This document shows positions 33,490 through 46,300 of a stretch of DNA of 64,000 nt, in pieces. The first letter of the stretch is position 1, and the number at the start of each line of letters is the position of its first letter. The stretch is from Adineta steineri. Taxonomy: Eukaryota; Rotifera; Eurotatoria; Adinetida; Adinetidae. The position numbers and the translations under genes were made by a program. The stretch is taken from positions 1 to 64,000 of the forward strand of contig CAJNOI010000207.1 of the NCBI GenBank assembly GCA_905250115.1, read 5' to 3'. The notes under the pieces were generated by a model. It searched no databases and was not told where the DNA came from. It saw only the letters and a program-made list of their open reading frames with translations.

Positions 33490-34689
33490 TTACGTTCTTG
33501 CACCGTGGTGGAACCAAATGATCTGTTTTTTTTTATTTACTTTTGTGACACAATAAACTTCTTTACATTCAGGACAAGTTGCTCGCCATCCATACGGGCT
33601 TGTTTTCGGTTTTACGTAACCGGATTTTTTCTTCAGATTCATTCGTTTAACGAAATCGTCAATTGCAGCTATTGCTTCGGGTGAATCATTTTGGAATCTT
33701 GTAGCAGCTAAAAGAAGAATCTATAATAACTATTTATTACTAAACTACAAAAAAACTTACCCCTTTGCTCATAGGTAATTACAACCACTGTTACCGTCTC
33801 TTCCAAGTAAAAATGAGCACCGTGTCTCCATTTTAATACGTTCTTTGGTATCCTAAATAAGAAGAGTAAAATTAAATTAGTGAACAATTATTTGACTCAC
33901 CTGTAGATATTCACCAGATAAAATTGGCCATACTTTCACCCAATCGGTGAATTCAGTGTTCGATTCCTTTGCTTCTTTTCTTAAGTAGCAAAATACCGAC
34001 CCTAGTCCACCTATAATAAACGAAAATTACATTATTATAGTATAAATAATATATTATTTGTCATACTCGATTCATCATTACTATTGTACTTCCGAACACG
34101 ATGTTGAAAGCCGTAGGTTTCACCAATTTTGCCACGAATATGAACTAATCCCATGTCATCGAACGAAGCAGTTTTCAAAACTTGTAAATTGCAAAGTTCT
34201 GGATCTGCCTTCATGGAAGCATAAAGCCAGTCAGGTATACATATGGTTACTGCATAAACTGCTGGTTCATTGGTGACGTTTTTGCATTCAAGAGTTCCAT
34301 CTTTAAAGTCTCGTTCAGTTAAAATGATGGTTGTGTCGTATGGCGTTCAATAAGTATTATCTAAAAACAAAAATAATCAATTCTATATATTTCTCAATGA
34401 GTAATATTCTTACGTCGCTTATATACTATCATCCAATGAAAATAGTTACACGTTCTTAATAGCTGTTGACAGCTTCTCTTGTCTGATCCTGGTCGAGCAC
34501 TCAATTCGTCTAATGACGTCAACTTTTTTTTCTAAATTGAGAAAAAAAAATTACATAAAAATATGAGGTGCTATAGAAATATTACCCGAATTGTACAAAT
34601 AACGTGCAGCTTTCTCCCATTGATAATGTTTGTTGATACGCTCTTCAATCTGCTCTTTTAATTTAGCATATTGAATGGAGCACTCCTCT
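33490..34689 (-). pseudogene. Unrecognised multi-exon gene, possibly broken, 5' end missing
   Basis: Six minus-strand exon candidates: 34586-34689, 34414-34531, 34067-34360, 33901-34010, 33761-33842 and 33490-33707. All have GT-AG borders and short introns of about 50-60 nt. The last four join in frame and read as a real protein: LECKNVTNEPAVYAVTICIP, LVHIRGKIGETYGFQHRVRK, GSVFCYLRKEAKES, WVKVWPILSGEYLQ, NVLKWRHGAHFYLEETVTV and a CPEC motif in YGWRATCPECKEVY. Two problems remain. Exon 1 to 2 joins out of frame by one base next to a run of eight A, and exon 3 has an in-frame TGA (NTY-stop-TPYD). An acceptor before exon 1 implies missing upstream exons. No family recognised. It could be a pseudogene or a real gene with sequence errors. 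Confidence 0.5.
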
Positions 34690-35486
34690 CTAAAAAAAAA
34701 CAATCGTATTTATTTTCATAATATTGAAGGGATGTGGAAGTGGATTAAATATTTGGCGAATCAATAAAAATAAATAAATAATAATAGATAAGTAATATTT
34801 TTTAATTTCTCAAAAATTTTTACTACTGCTTTTTGTATTTAAGAAAAATAAAGTTTAAGATATGAATGAAATAAGAAAGAAGTAAGTAAGTGTAGATAAA
34901 TAAATAAATGAATTTAATACAATACCATAAATGTGGCGCGTTTCGAATATTCTCTTCAGACAATGTTTATCTATGCCAATTCTGGTTCTATTTATATCTC
35001 TTTATATGTTCATTGTCTATTGTCTACTCTCGTCCAATAATAACTCTTCTATCCTCCAGTATGTCTTGTTTATTCTTATTGGCTCAATTATTATCCTTTA
35101 TTTATCTAACTTAATGTGATATTTCAAAAGTGTAGGTAAGTGTGGAATGCTCAACTCATGAGAATAACTACTATTATGTCTTTATTACAAACAAAAATTC
35201 AAAAATAGAAAATATATATACGATAAACTACAAAATAATTACAATACTCATCGGTGAGTCAAATCCGTCTGTAATGTATATGAAACGAAATTATCTGTTA
35301 ATTTATATGCGAAAATAACTGAAATGTCATTGAGGACTGTCTTCGAATATCTCCTTCCATAGTGAGTGAAATTCTGCTCGAAATTTGATAAACTCGGTAT
35401 GTATGTAAAATGTACAAAAATATCTTTATTAAAATCTATTCTCTGTTTTTTAAAACTTGAGTACACTCCAATCCCATGGGCTCTAA

Positions 35487-35530
35487 GGGGGGGGGGGTGT
35501 ACTTATTTTTCGCACACCCACGCACACGAT
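35487..35530. repeat. Poly-G / GT-rich hairpin remnant
   Basis: Eleven G followed by tgtacttatttttcg and cacacccacgcacac. The right part has the CACACCC character of the hairpin family, and it sits 2 bp from the start of the repeat block at 35533. Confidence 0.5.
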
Positions 35531-35532
35531 CT

Positions 35533-36092
35533 ATTTTAAAATAATTTTTTTTAGGTATTTTTATGTGACTTGAAAATGTATGTAATAAATAGAACTTTGA
35601 TACACAAGAAGAAAGGCAATAGTGATATAAGTGCAACACAGGTAATGATGACACAGTGTTGATAAGGACGACATTTATTATGTATACATCAATATGACAA
35701 AACAAATTTTAATCGTAGAAGAATTTGCCTCGTACTTTGAATACGTATGCAGGATTCGTATTCTGAAGTATTAATAAGTGCAAAGTAAAAATATATTTAT
35801 AAGCAATTTAGGTCAGATAAACGACTCTGTAAATGCTCAAAAATACGATGACAGGTGATAAATAATATTACCATCATTTATATTGCTGCTTTCTTCTTTA
35901 CAACTTATACTGACAAGAAACCAAAAATCGACCTCAAAAACATTCTTAAATAATCCTTAATGATCTTGTTCATTATTACTAGTTGGACTACTTTTTGATG
36001 TTCTATATATTGAAACAACATATTAACAGATACATTTTGTTGAGATCGATCTCGAGATGTACCATGAGTTCTGAGAAACGGTCTTTATGTTA
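35533..36092 (+). repeat. Dispersed repeat block, copy 2 (partner 30003-30489)
   Basis: Aligns with 30003-30489 end to end but has an additional segment of about 76 bp at roughly 35929-36003. Divergence is scattered, with no frame preserved. Confidence 0.85.
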
Positions 36093-36451
36093 GAATTGGT
36101 TTATGAAATCATAGCAGATAAACAGTGTATTTTTCTGCTGAAATTTGTCTCTCATCGATCATTTTTATACATTTACTTTGACCGTAGTTTGTATCATACA
36201 ATGTATTAGATATCAAAAGTAAACATAAGTAGGATATGATCTAAACTATAATTGGAATAATCTAAATAATTCGCCAGAGATAAAAATAATAATTGATTTT
36301 CTAATGTCGGTTCGGTCTGATTAATTATTTTTAATATTTCATAGTGAATAAAATCAAACAGACAATAATGTAAAATCTGCTTGGTATAACAAAAAAAGGT
36401 ACATAAAAAGAAAAATCAAAACTTGATACATGAATGACAATAATTATCAAT

Positions 36452-37964
36452 CTAACTGTCATGTTGATCATTACTGTATGTAAATACAGATATATCATTT
36501 CCAATACAACGTTGTAGAACAAATTTTTTGCTCATGCGCACAAATGATGGCAATATTCGATCGTGGTTGACACGAACGAGATTTGGAAAGGCTTTACGAA
36601 AGTGAGTGGTAGCTTCCTCTATAAATAAAAAGAAATATAAAGAAACAAAAATAATAGCATTAAGACGATGTATGTACCCAAATGATAGTGAGGAATTTTA
36701 GGGAAAAGATGATGAATCTGATGTGTGCCAATCGAATGAATGATTGAATGAACATGACCATAATGCCGATCGACGGTCGATAATTGTCCTTTGACATGAT
36801 TCCATTCGCTGTTGTCAAACCATGGAACATCCCTAAAATCACACAAGAGTATCATGAAAAGAGTAAATGTGTCATCTCCTTTTCATACATTTCAGTATGG
36901 TGCAGTAGTGTAACAATGACTAGATAAGTTGCAAAGACAAGTACTGGTATGAGATGATAAACGATCAAACTGATGATACCCATATGAGTTGTATAAATGA
37001 ACATTAAATATAACTATAATTCACAATAAGAAAAATTTTCAATTGTTTAATTATTTACCATTGCTGAATATATACAGAGCGAAATACTGATTTTGATCTT
37101 CTGTTTATCGAAGATTAATTCAAACTTGAGATCGGAAATAAATGACATAATGATATATATTCTTTTCAACATCAAGAAAATGGACAATTACCGGATTAAA
37201 ATGACTGACAAATCGTGGCGAATAGCCACAAATAAGATAATAAAACCATACAAGCCCAGGTACCCATAGAATGATATTAGTCATACGACTCTCTTTGTAT
37301 GTTTCGCCGCGTAGTGGATAGAATGCTTCGTCCTTGTCCATATTGTTTGTATTTTTGTGATGATTTTTATGAGTTATCTAAAGAAACATCGTTAGAGTAT
37401 AGAATAATAACATGTGATTATCAATTCACCTTCCAGGGATAGTACGGAATCAATATCCATGTAAATACCAAAGTACCTGAACAAGATAAGAATATTACCT
37501 CTCATAACGTCAAAAAGAAGAAAGTAAAGAACTGACCTATAGTAACGTTGAGCAATGGATGGTTGTTGAAACTGGCGTGAGCACAATCATGTCCAAGAGA
37601 GAAGAATGACATATATAGAGTACCTTTTGTACAAGAAAAAAAAATATTAAGATATCGAAAAAATAACTATACGCTAATTGAATTTACCTTGTACATACCA
37701 ATAAAGAGGGAAGAATAAAAATCCGTAATTCAGTGTGTGTTGCAATTGAAACATGAAAGTATAGGCAACAATAATAAAGAAGATGTCTAAAATAACGTAG
37801 AACATTGATCTGAGCATATTGGAACGAAAACAGTGGCTAGGTATTTTGATTTTAATCTCGGATAAGGTGGGCAGTCGATGGCATGGTGTTGACAACCCTA
37901 CATCGAGTTGTTGCTGTTGATGATGGCTATCGAAACGGCATCTAGTGCTTTCTTCTTGTTCCAT
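36452..37964 (-). CDS. Methyl-end (omega-3/delta-12 type) fatty acid desaturase
   Basis: Eight exons: 37688-37964, 37537-37623, 37430-37476, 37192-37377, 37059-37124, 36889-37013, 36678-36832 and 36452-36618. They join without a break to 369 aa. Membrane diiron enzyme of the ER that inserts a double bond toward the methyl end of an acyl chain. The three His boxes are GHDCAHASF (His104 and His108), HKNHH (His140-His144) and [17 protein letters not shown] (His300-His304). The first and third match omega-3 desaturases best. Hydrophobic segments flank them ([36 protein letters not shown]). The start ATG at 37964 is followed by a ~45-residue polar N-terminus. Regiospecificity cannot be fixed by reading. 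Chain-end desaturases occur in several invertebrates and make them independent of dietary omega-3 fats. Confidence 0.93.
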
Positions 37965-39784
37965 GGCGTTCTAGTGGATCTAAATAGTACGAATACTTGT
38001 CAGATTTTAAAACAGTCAGAGAGCCGACTAGGAATCAATAAATGGAAAAAGAGCAACGATAGAAGATTCTTTCTATCTTCAAAAACAACTAAACCAAACT
38101 GTTTAGTCGTACAAAGTAATAATTAGAAATAGATTACATAAAATTTTCAAAAGCTAAAACCGTCGGTTTAGTTTCAATTCTATGTTTTGATACGTCATTA
38201 CCTTTGACAAAAATAATGACAATAAATGTTTAAGGCTTTGTTCACAAGATTTATGAATTTCACATTGCCTTTTTCAAGTCAATTTTATCGAATTATTAAT
38301 TAAAATACTTTAAAATTACGAGTGAGAATCCTAATTTCACTTAAACACAAAATGCACTTACCAGCGTCTTTCCGAATCGACAAATGAAAGTTAATGCACA
38401 ACAAAAATTGTTAAAGTACGTGTAGAATTGAAACTGATAAGATAAAAGAGAAAAGAAAACAACCAACGTCATGTATGTTGCTCTTTAAACCTTGTCATAT
38501 TATTTTAATAAAAGAAAGAAAATTTTTGCAATCGTCATAGAGGAAAGTGTTCTTTATGTTTCTAACTACGTAATCTATTCTTGTATTCTATTTTTGAATT
38601 CGGATACCAAACTAATAGATAAATAAAATATGACGAAAAGCAATAATAATCAAAGAACCGTTTGATGGAATAATTAAGTTTTAATTATCGATTATTCTTA
38701 ATAGTATATCAGTACATGAACATAGATATATGAGAAGAAGAAAGGTGCAAATCGATGCCACTACAATTAGACTTTGACAAAAAAGCAGTAGTTGAAACTA
38801 AGAAAAAAAAAATCATATTCTAATTAAAAAAGTTCTCATTTTCTAGATGATGGTTCTTTATCGAGATGAGATCGAGATTATAGTAGAAGTATTAATTCTA
38901 TATTTTCATCGTCACACCTAGCTCAAATACTATCAGGTTCCAACGATTGAATTTTTTTAACGTTATTATTTCATTTCTTGGTATTATATAATGTGTATTC
39001 GTACGAATGTCATAAATCAAAACAAATATATCAAAATTTTCTTTCTTTTTAATTTCTGTTATCATCTTGAGAAATTGTGCAACGTTGTCGTGATGAATAT
39101 AAAAGGTACACGGTATTATTTGTCGAGATAAGTAGAAAAATCTAGAAAAACAGAATATACTTTACAACTAAAATAGTATCTTTGTTTCTTTTTGAGAAAA
39201 CTTTGTTAAAATAAAAGTTAAATCAATATTTCAGAAATTTTTTTCACGCAAGGTGAATAAATGTTCGCATTGACAATATGCTTTCTTGCATAAGGTAAGA
39301 GGAACTAAAAAAGCTTGTTAGCACAGCTCCTGTGAGGCTAAAATGTAAAATTCACCACGATTACTGAAAAAACACAATTATTGAGCGTCGATCATGATGT
39401 TTAATCACTATTTAATGTGCTCTTCAGCTCTAACCTCAGTTTCTAAGACTTTCAGACAGGAGGAGACGAAGAAAAGCATTCACATTTTTATATGTGAGCT
39501 CCATAAAATATCCATATAATGCATATAGCTTTTCAAAATTGATGATTTGGATTTTGTTTTTGAGGAATTGAATGCTGGCTCTCTTGATACTAAGAACATT
39601 GTCTTAAAATATNNNNNNNNNNNNNNNNNNNNNNNNNNNNNNNNNNNNNNNNNNNNNNNNNNNNNNNNNNNNNNNNNNNNNNNNNNNNNNNNNNNNNNNN
39701 NNNNNNNNNNNNTTACCAGTTTCAAAAAGATATCTATACATTTTATTGGTATATATATATTTGTATATTGAAAAGAAAAACAAA
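37965..39784. other. Intergenic, includes a 100-bp assembly gap
   Basis: No gene recognised. N run at 39613-39712. The gap lies about 70 bp before GPCR 5, so its promoter may be partly unsequenced. Confidence 0.6.
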
Positions 39785-41030
39785 ATGTCGACTGATGCCG
39801 ATCTAACAACCACTATTAATTATGTCACGATGCAGATTAATCGTCATGCAGTTACAATCTTGATTCTCTTTGGTACAGTCGGGAATATACTTAATATTTG
39901 TGTTCTTACTGAGAATACTTTACGTAAAATTCCTTGTGCAATCTATCTTTGTTGGTCTTCGGTATCAGCTTTGGTCTTTATATGGTCAGGATTATTAACA
40001 CGAGTTTTACAAGGGTAAGTTGTACATAAATCATATAGTACCTATCAAGTGAGAAATATTTTGAAAGTTTCAGTAGTTTATTGTTATTCCAAAGGAGTTT
40101 AAATCTAAACAGTTCTCATTACACATAAAGGATTAAATTGAACATTTTTATGTCTTATTTCTTTTTTGAATTAATTTCTAGTTATAATGTCAATTGGCCT
40201 AATCAAAATCCATATATGTGTAAAATTCGTCTATTTTTGCTTAGCGTCAGCTGGGCCATGGCTGCTTGGGCTCTTGTTGGAGCAAGTATGGATCGATTCT
40301 TATGTAGTAATCATTCAGCTATTTATCGTGGATGGAGCACATGTCGAACAGCAAAACGTTATTTGATCGGAATTCTTACTTTCTTTGTATTGTTATTTGC
40401 TCAAGTATTCTATTGCTTTGAGGCAAGTGTTCCAAATGTTCCTGTTGCATGCTATGGCCGTGATCTTCCTTGTCGAATCTTTAACGATTGGATAAGCATA
40501 TCAGTTGATATTGTTATACCAAGTATCTTCTTAGCTGTTTTTGGCACATTAACTATTCGCAATGCTCGACCACGAGTCGTTCATCCACGAATAAGTTCAA
40601 TTCAAGTAGCTATTGCAAGTAATATTAATAATAACAATAATAATGCAGCACCATCCCGAAATAATGATCGTAATCTTACTCGAATGTTATTAATTCAAGT
40701 GAGTTTAATTAGTTTTTTCCTTGACTTTACTAGCGAAATGTAATTGTGAGAGACATGAAAATTTTTAAATGAATTTTTTAGGTATGCATTGTTTTTGTTT
40801 TGGATTTACCATTTGGAGTTTATCGTGCATATGCCAGTCTAACAGCCAATGTTTCGAAAAGTACATATCGTACAGCTACTGAAAATTTAACATATGCTGT
40901 AGTTATACTACTTGTCTATTTTACTCATTCAACTTCATTTTATTTGTACACACTCACTGGTACACTTTATCGTGCAACATTCAAACGTATCAGAGATCGT
41001 TGTTTCAATCGAGGGCAAAGAATGCATTAA
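39785..41030 (+). CDS. Rhodopsin-like GPCR with DRF motif (GPCR 5)
   Basis: Three exons: 39785-40014, 40182-40698 and 40782-41030 (introns 167 and 83 nt); 331 aa. Begins MSTDADLTTTINYV. TM1 is GTVGNILNICVL and the end of TM3 is ASMDRFLCSN, retaining the Arg of the switch. ECL2 holds CYGRDLPCR, matching CYGRTDTCR of GPCR 1. A run of Asn (NINNNNNNAAPSRNND) sits in the third intracellular loop. TM7 ends STSFYLYTLTGTLYR instead of NPxxY. The intron positions differ from those of GPCRs 2-4, and GPCR 1 has no intron, so this pair forms a second subfamily that gained or lost introns. Ligand unknown. Confidence 0.87.
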
Positions 41031-42147
41031 TATTTGAACAAATTTTTCTGTCGTTATTATTGTTGTTTGTAAACCTTCCTTGTCACCATAATCCTATCCT
41101 ATTGAAATCAACAGACCCATGCTTTATTATTGCAATTTTATTTCCATTTTTCACCATTATATTCGTTTCTAGTTATTAAATAAACAAAAGAATTATAAAA
41201 AAAATATTTCTTTTTATATACATATATAATTAAAAAACATAAAAAGATTAACATATGGAAATCCTTTTTGTTTTTTAATTAATTATTTCATTTAGTTCAT
41301 GCACTCAAATTACATTGTTGCAATAGTTCTTTTTTTATTACTTTCTAATTAAAAAATATTTTTATCATCCCTAGAAAAATATGATTATTATGATGAATAA
41401 ATCTTTTATCATTTACAGAAAAAAAGAATCTTTTGTCACGCATGCCATTTTATTTAACTATTTATATAATATGATTCTGATGTGTGTCGTGACAAAAAGA
41501 TAATGAGATAAATTTTACTGTTTGACGTTTACATGCAACAGTCTTGTAGCGTATCAAAGGTTTTATATACGATCATCAGAAATGTTTTGCGAATAATTAT
41601 AACATCGCAATTAAATTAATCTGTCGATATATAAAAATATTTTTCTAAGAAGAATATGAACGGAATGTAATGGTTGTTGATATATTAAAACTTTTATTTG
41701 ATTTTGGAATTTTGCTGTACACTTGATAAAAGAATCAACTGTTTGAGAATAGAAACGAGAAAGATGAATCATTCCTGGAATTTTGAGAACGACGATTTAT
41801 TGAATGCAATGAGTGTTATCATTTTTCTAACGAGAGAACTATTCTAACTGATTTCGACCTTTTAATTTCACCTTTTGACTATAATTAGACCTCAATGGGA
41901 CTAAAAAATCCCTATATGCGTTTGTTCCCATAGTCCTTCGTTCCAGAGATGTGTGTTTTTATAAAATCAGTGTTTACGTATTGTCTAATTAGTTTGAAAA
42001 TCAAAGTATATCAGAAAAATGAATCAATCACAATCATTGAACTATCTAATATTTGAATCTTCAACTAAACTGAATTATGAAAACTAAAACTTCAACAATA
42101 ACAATCTTCTAAATGCACCAAAAACACAAAATATTCAAGTTATATAT
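41031..42147. other. Intergenic, no feature seen
   Basis: AT-rich DNA between GPCR 5 and the second duplication block; nothing recognisable on either strand. Confidence 0.5.
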
Positions 42148-42210
42148 CTTGAGAGTATGGATGTAATCTGAAACTTCATCTCATAATCACATCTATACAA
42201 ACACACACAT
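42148..42210. repeat. GT-rich hairpin element at the left edge of duplication B
   Basis: cttgagagtatggatgtaat, then tcataatcacatctatacaa and a cacacaca tail; degenerate palindrome. Confidence 0.5.
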
Positions 42211-43342
42211 TCATCGTGCTTTATATTTATGAATTATTCACTTCTTCCTACGTCACCTTTTTTGTTTCTTCGATTCTTTTTTTTTTAATTTTCTTTTTCT
42301 TTTAAAAAGTGTCTTTCACTCCCTTTCTAAATTCATTTTTTCTTATCATTTATTGTGCTTCGAAATATAATGAAAAGTCTCGAAGAGTATTTTAAATTCG
42401 AAACAAATAGCAGACAGCTTTTGTCCTTTTTTAAAAAGATACGTAGATGCGTCTTGAATACAAATAAAGTTTCACTTCCATTCATAATGAATGTTAATAA
42501 ATATAAGAGCAACATAAAACAGGATTGAAAATGAAAGAGAAACGATGTTGCAGGTGTCTGTTTAATGTATAGAGGATGAGAAAAAAATCTATAAAATACA
42601 ACAGTTACAATCTTTAAGAAAATGGTTTGCTTGATTTTGATGAATAAGCAAAATCACTTTTATATAATAATAAAATAAAATAGAAACTTTATTTTCAACC
42701 TTAAATTTATCTAGTTTTTGCATTCAGAGATATATATATATATCAAAATGATCAAACTAGAATCAATTATCACAAAAGATATAAACACAAATATGCTGTT
42801 TTTGATGGAATTTGTAGACATAACTTCGTCTATTGTAGTATCAGAATCATATGAAAATAGAATTGACGTTTAAATTGTTGTTGTCATTACCTACGTTTAT
42901 TACATGTAAAATAAATTTAAAAAGTCTTTTTGTTTTACTTTCTCTGATATTCTAAATATGATAAAGTAATTTCTTGACTATCAAAGTTTTTTCTTCTCTT
43001 TCATTTTAAAAAGAGCCCAGCTATTTATTTTATTGTCGACTACAAATATCAACGATGAAAACCATCTCAATTATACAAATTGTTATAGGAAACTAAAAGA
43101 ATAGCATTCTTTTTATTCTTCATGGGATGTTTTTTTTGTCGTTGTCACATCTCTTGACTTGATAAAGTATAGTGTAGTTATGACTGAGCTTTTTCTTTTT
43201 GAAAATATTCCATTTTAAACGTATGCCGTTTTTTTTCTACTGATTAAATATTAAACTACAGAATGGTGAAGAAAAAAACGTAGTGATAGAAGCTATTCCG
43301 ACAGTTGTAAGAATATTTTAGAGAGTAAAACAACAAAAAAAT

Positions 43343-46300
43343 ATGAGGTGGGCAATTGTTATTCTATTGTTATTTTCTGTTGGTAATTGTGTTAGAGTTG
43401 GTAAAATACAGAATTATATCGTGATTGGTATTATGAATAATTCTTTATTTAATATAACAGAAGAGCAATGTATATGTGAAATGGTAAAATTGAATGGATT
43501 TGTTTCTGCTGTAAATTATTTTGCAACAAATGAAACTTGTCAATTATTTAGTTTTGATATTAGTTCGATTTTAATAGCATTTAATTTAAACTCTTCGTTT
43601 CTATTTATTAATCAATCAACAATATCAATAACAGCGATTTCAACAAATAGTAAGTTTTACTCTAAATACCAGTTTTGACTATTACAATTTTAAGCACTAT
43701 GGGCGCCGACTGAATTACTCCGGCTTACTCTATTGTGTTTGCTAGTACCTGTCTTTTATTTTTAAATTTAGTATATATAGCGAGAAAGACTAGAATGCGC
43801 TGTTTTTTTTTGTATATTTACATTGAACATTAAAGAATATGGGCAAAGAGTAACTGCAACATTGGTTCAAATACTTACAGTTACCCTGAATAATGATGCA
43901 ATATTTATAGGTAGTTTCGATATGAAAATCTGTTTTGGCCACTGTATATATTAAAGCTAATGGTGGATAAGATGTGAAGAAATTTTTTATTTATTGTATA
44001 TTTAGATACGTCGACGTCAGCGGCCAATACGATGTAAGATGCAACAATGTTTAGATGAGTATTAATGAGTTTCTTTTTTAAATTTAGCTCAACCAGTTCG
44101 CAATTGTCAACGGCGACCTCGTTGACTTCAATCTCTTCGACAACATCAAGCTCGACCTCCTCGACTTCATCAAGCTCAACTGCCTCGACAACATCAAGCT
44201 CGACTTCATCATCCTCAACCTCCGCAACATCGTCCACTTCTACCTCCTCGACGTCATTAAGCTCGACCTCCTCGACTTCATCAAGCTCAACCTCCGCGAC
44301 AACGTCCACCTCTACCTCCTCAACATCATCAAGCTCAACAACCTCAACGACTTCAAGCTCGACTTCCGCAACATCTTCAACCTCTACCTCTTCGACAACC
44401 TCAAGCTCGACTACGTCTACCTCTACTTCCGCGACATCGTCCACCTCTACCTCCTCAACATCATCAAGCTCGACTTCTGCAACATCGTCCACCTCTACCT
44501 CTTCGACATCGTCAAGCTCAACCTCCGCAACATTGTCTACCTCTACTTCCTCGACATCCACGACAGCAACAACAACAACAGCAACTACAACAACAACAAC
44601 TACGACCACCAGTAAGAAATAGAGAGAGAGATTAATGTTCTTTTATTTACCTCAACTTTTCTGTATCTTCATCGTTAGCCGTCGGCTGCTCAGCTTCAGA
44701 CGCAATAACTCATGCTCCAGGTGGTCAAGGTGGCGAATCTGTTCTCTACACATTTGATCAAACACCAAATGATTATTACGGTAATTATAATGCCGTTCCA
44801 GTCAACAATCCACAATATATTTCTCCGGGATACAACGGAAGAGGATATGCTATACGGCTCCTTTCAAATAAATCACAGTATCTGACAATTGCTAACTATA
44901 TGGATTTCTATAACACAAGTTTGACTGTTGAAGCATGGATCTATCCTTTGGCAGTCTTTATAAGTACAACATCATATGTTGATATGATTATCTATGCTCA
45001 AACAAATACTACAGCACAATATCAATATATGTGGATGATGTTAAAAAATGGCAAAAGTTACGGCACTTTTTTTTACGATGATATTTCGGGTTCAACTACG
45101 TTTCAAGTGAATCAATGGCAACATATAGCATTCACATATGATTATGCGACGACAACACAAGTTGTTTATATCAATGGAGTTGTAGGTAATGAATAACTGC
45201 CTCATTAGAGGTCGAAAAATATTTATATTATAGTTAGTCACTATTCAAGTTGAGAATTATTATAATTGTCATCCAGCTCTGTATACAATCTGTCATTATT
45301 TTATACAGCCCATTCCACCTTGACTTAGAGATATGTTCTTTGTATCTCATTTAGATCTTACAGTTAGTAAAGCCCTTGACTTGACCTATAAGTTATGAAT
45401 ATGCCACAAAATTATCTGTTTGACTTTTTTCATACTTAAATGTCAATTATTTTTGAGACTGTCTTAGGTACTAGAATTATCATTTTTATTTCAACTCAGA
45501 TTACACAATTCATGAAAACGATAGAATGAAACGCTTTGAAATCACATGGTTGGTAAAAACGAGACTTCTGAAATATTTCAACAATAGATATGAATATTTA
45601 TTATTTCATTTAAAAATATATCACATATAACCTTTTTCATTTTACTAGATGGTACAAATACACTAGCACCACCATGTTTAATCACATCTGGAATACAGAC
45701 AATTGGCTCATATCCACCGATTTATAATGGTGGTTTTTTTGACGGCTATATTGATCAATTAGAGATTCTTTTCAACAGAGCAAAAACATCAGCTGAAATT
45801 TTAGATGATGCAACGTTAGTTGGATACTATTCAATGGATTGTCTAAGTTATCCATCTTGGGATAGTGGGCCTAATCAGATTACGGGTGTAGCAGTTGGAT
45901 TGACGAGTGGTGATGGTGGACGTGTTGGACAATCTTATTTATTTAATACGACTTCAAGTTATTTTCAGATAACAGGATTAGTCTTATTAGGACAATCATA
46001 CAGTCCATTTTCATTTGCAATGTGGGTAAGATCTATACTCTCCGTTACCAGTGGTGGTACAATTCTACATGTCTCCAGCAATGCCGACGGCACTGGCTGG
46101 TGTATTCCGTTCATTGGTTTAAATTCACAAGGACAGTTACTCGCACTTGGATATGATGGAAGAAGTACAGTTCAGGTTACCGGACCTGGCCTTGTAGTTG
46201 GTCAGTGGGTTCATATCGTTGAAACTTATAGTCAACTTAATGGAATACGTTTATATATTAATGGAATTTTGTATGGACAAACTAACGCATTTGTCTATAA

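Larger units (their letters stand above)
34690..36451. other. Intergenic with repeat block and a poly-G run
   Basis: Contains a possible worn hairpin element (35126-35162), an 11-G run at 35487-35497 and the dispersed block at 35533-36092. No gene seen. Confidence 0.5.

Noticed and set aside
35487..35497. Eleven-G run as a possible telomere or quadruplex site
   Set aside because: A single homopolymer does not form a repeat array; noted only as part of a hairpin remnant.
39613..39712. Block of 100 N
   Set aside because: An assembly gap of conventional size, not a biological feature; frames running through it are meaningless.
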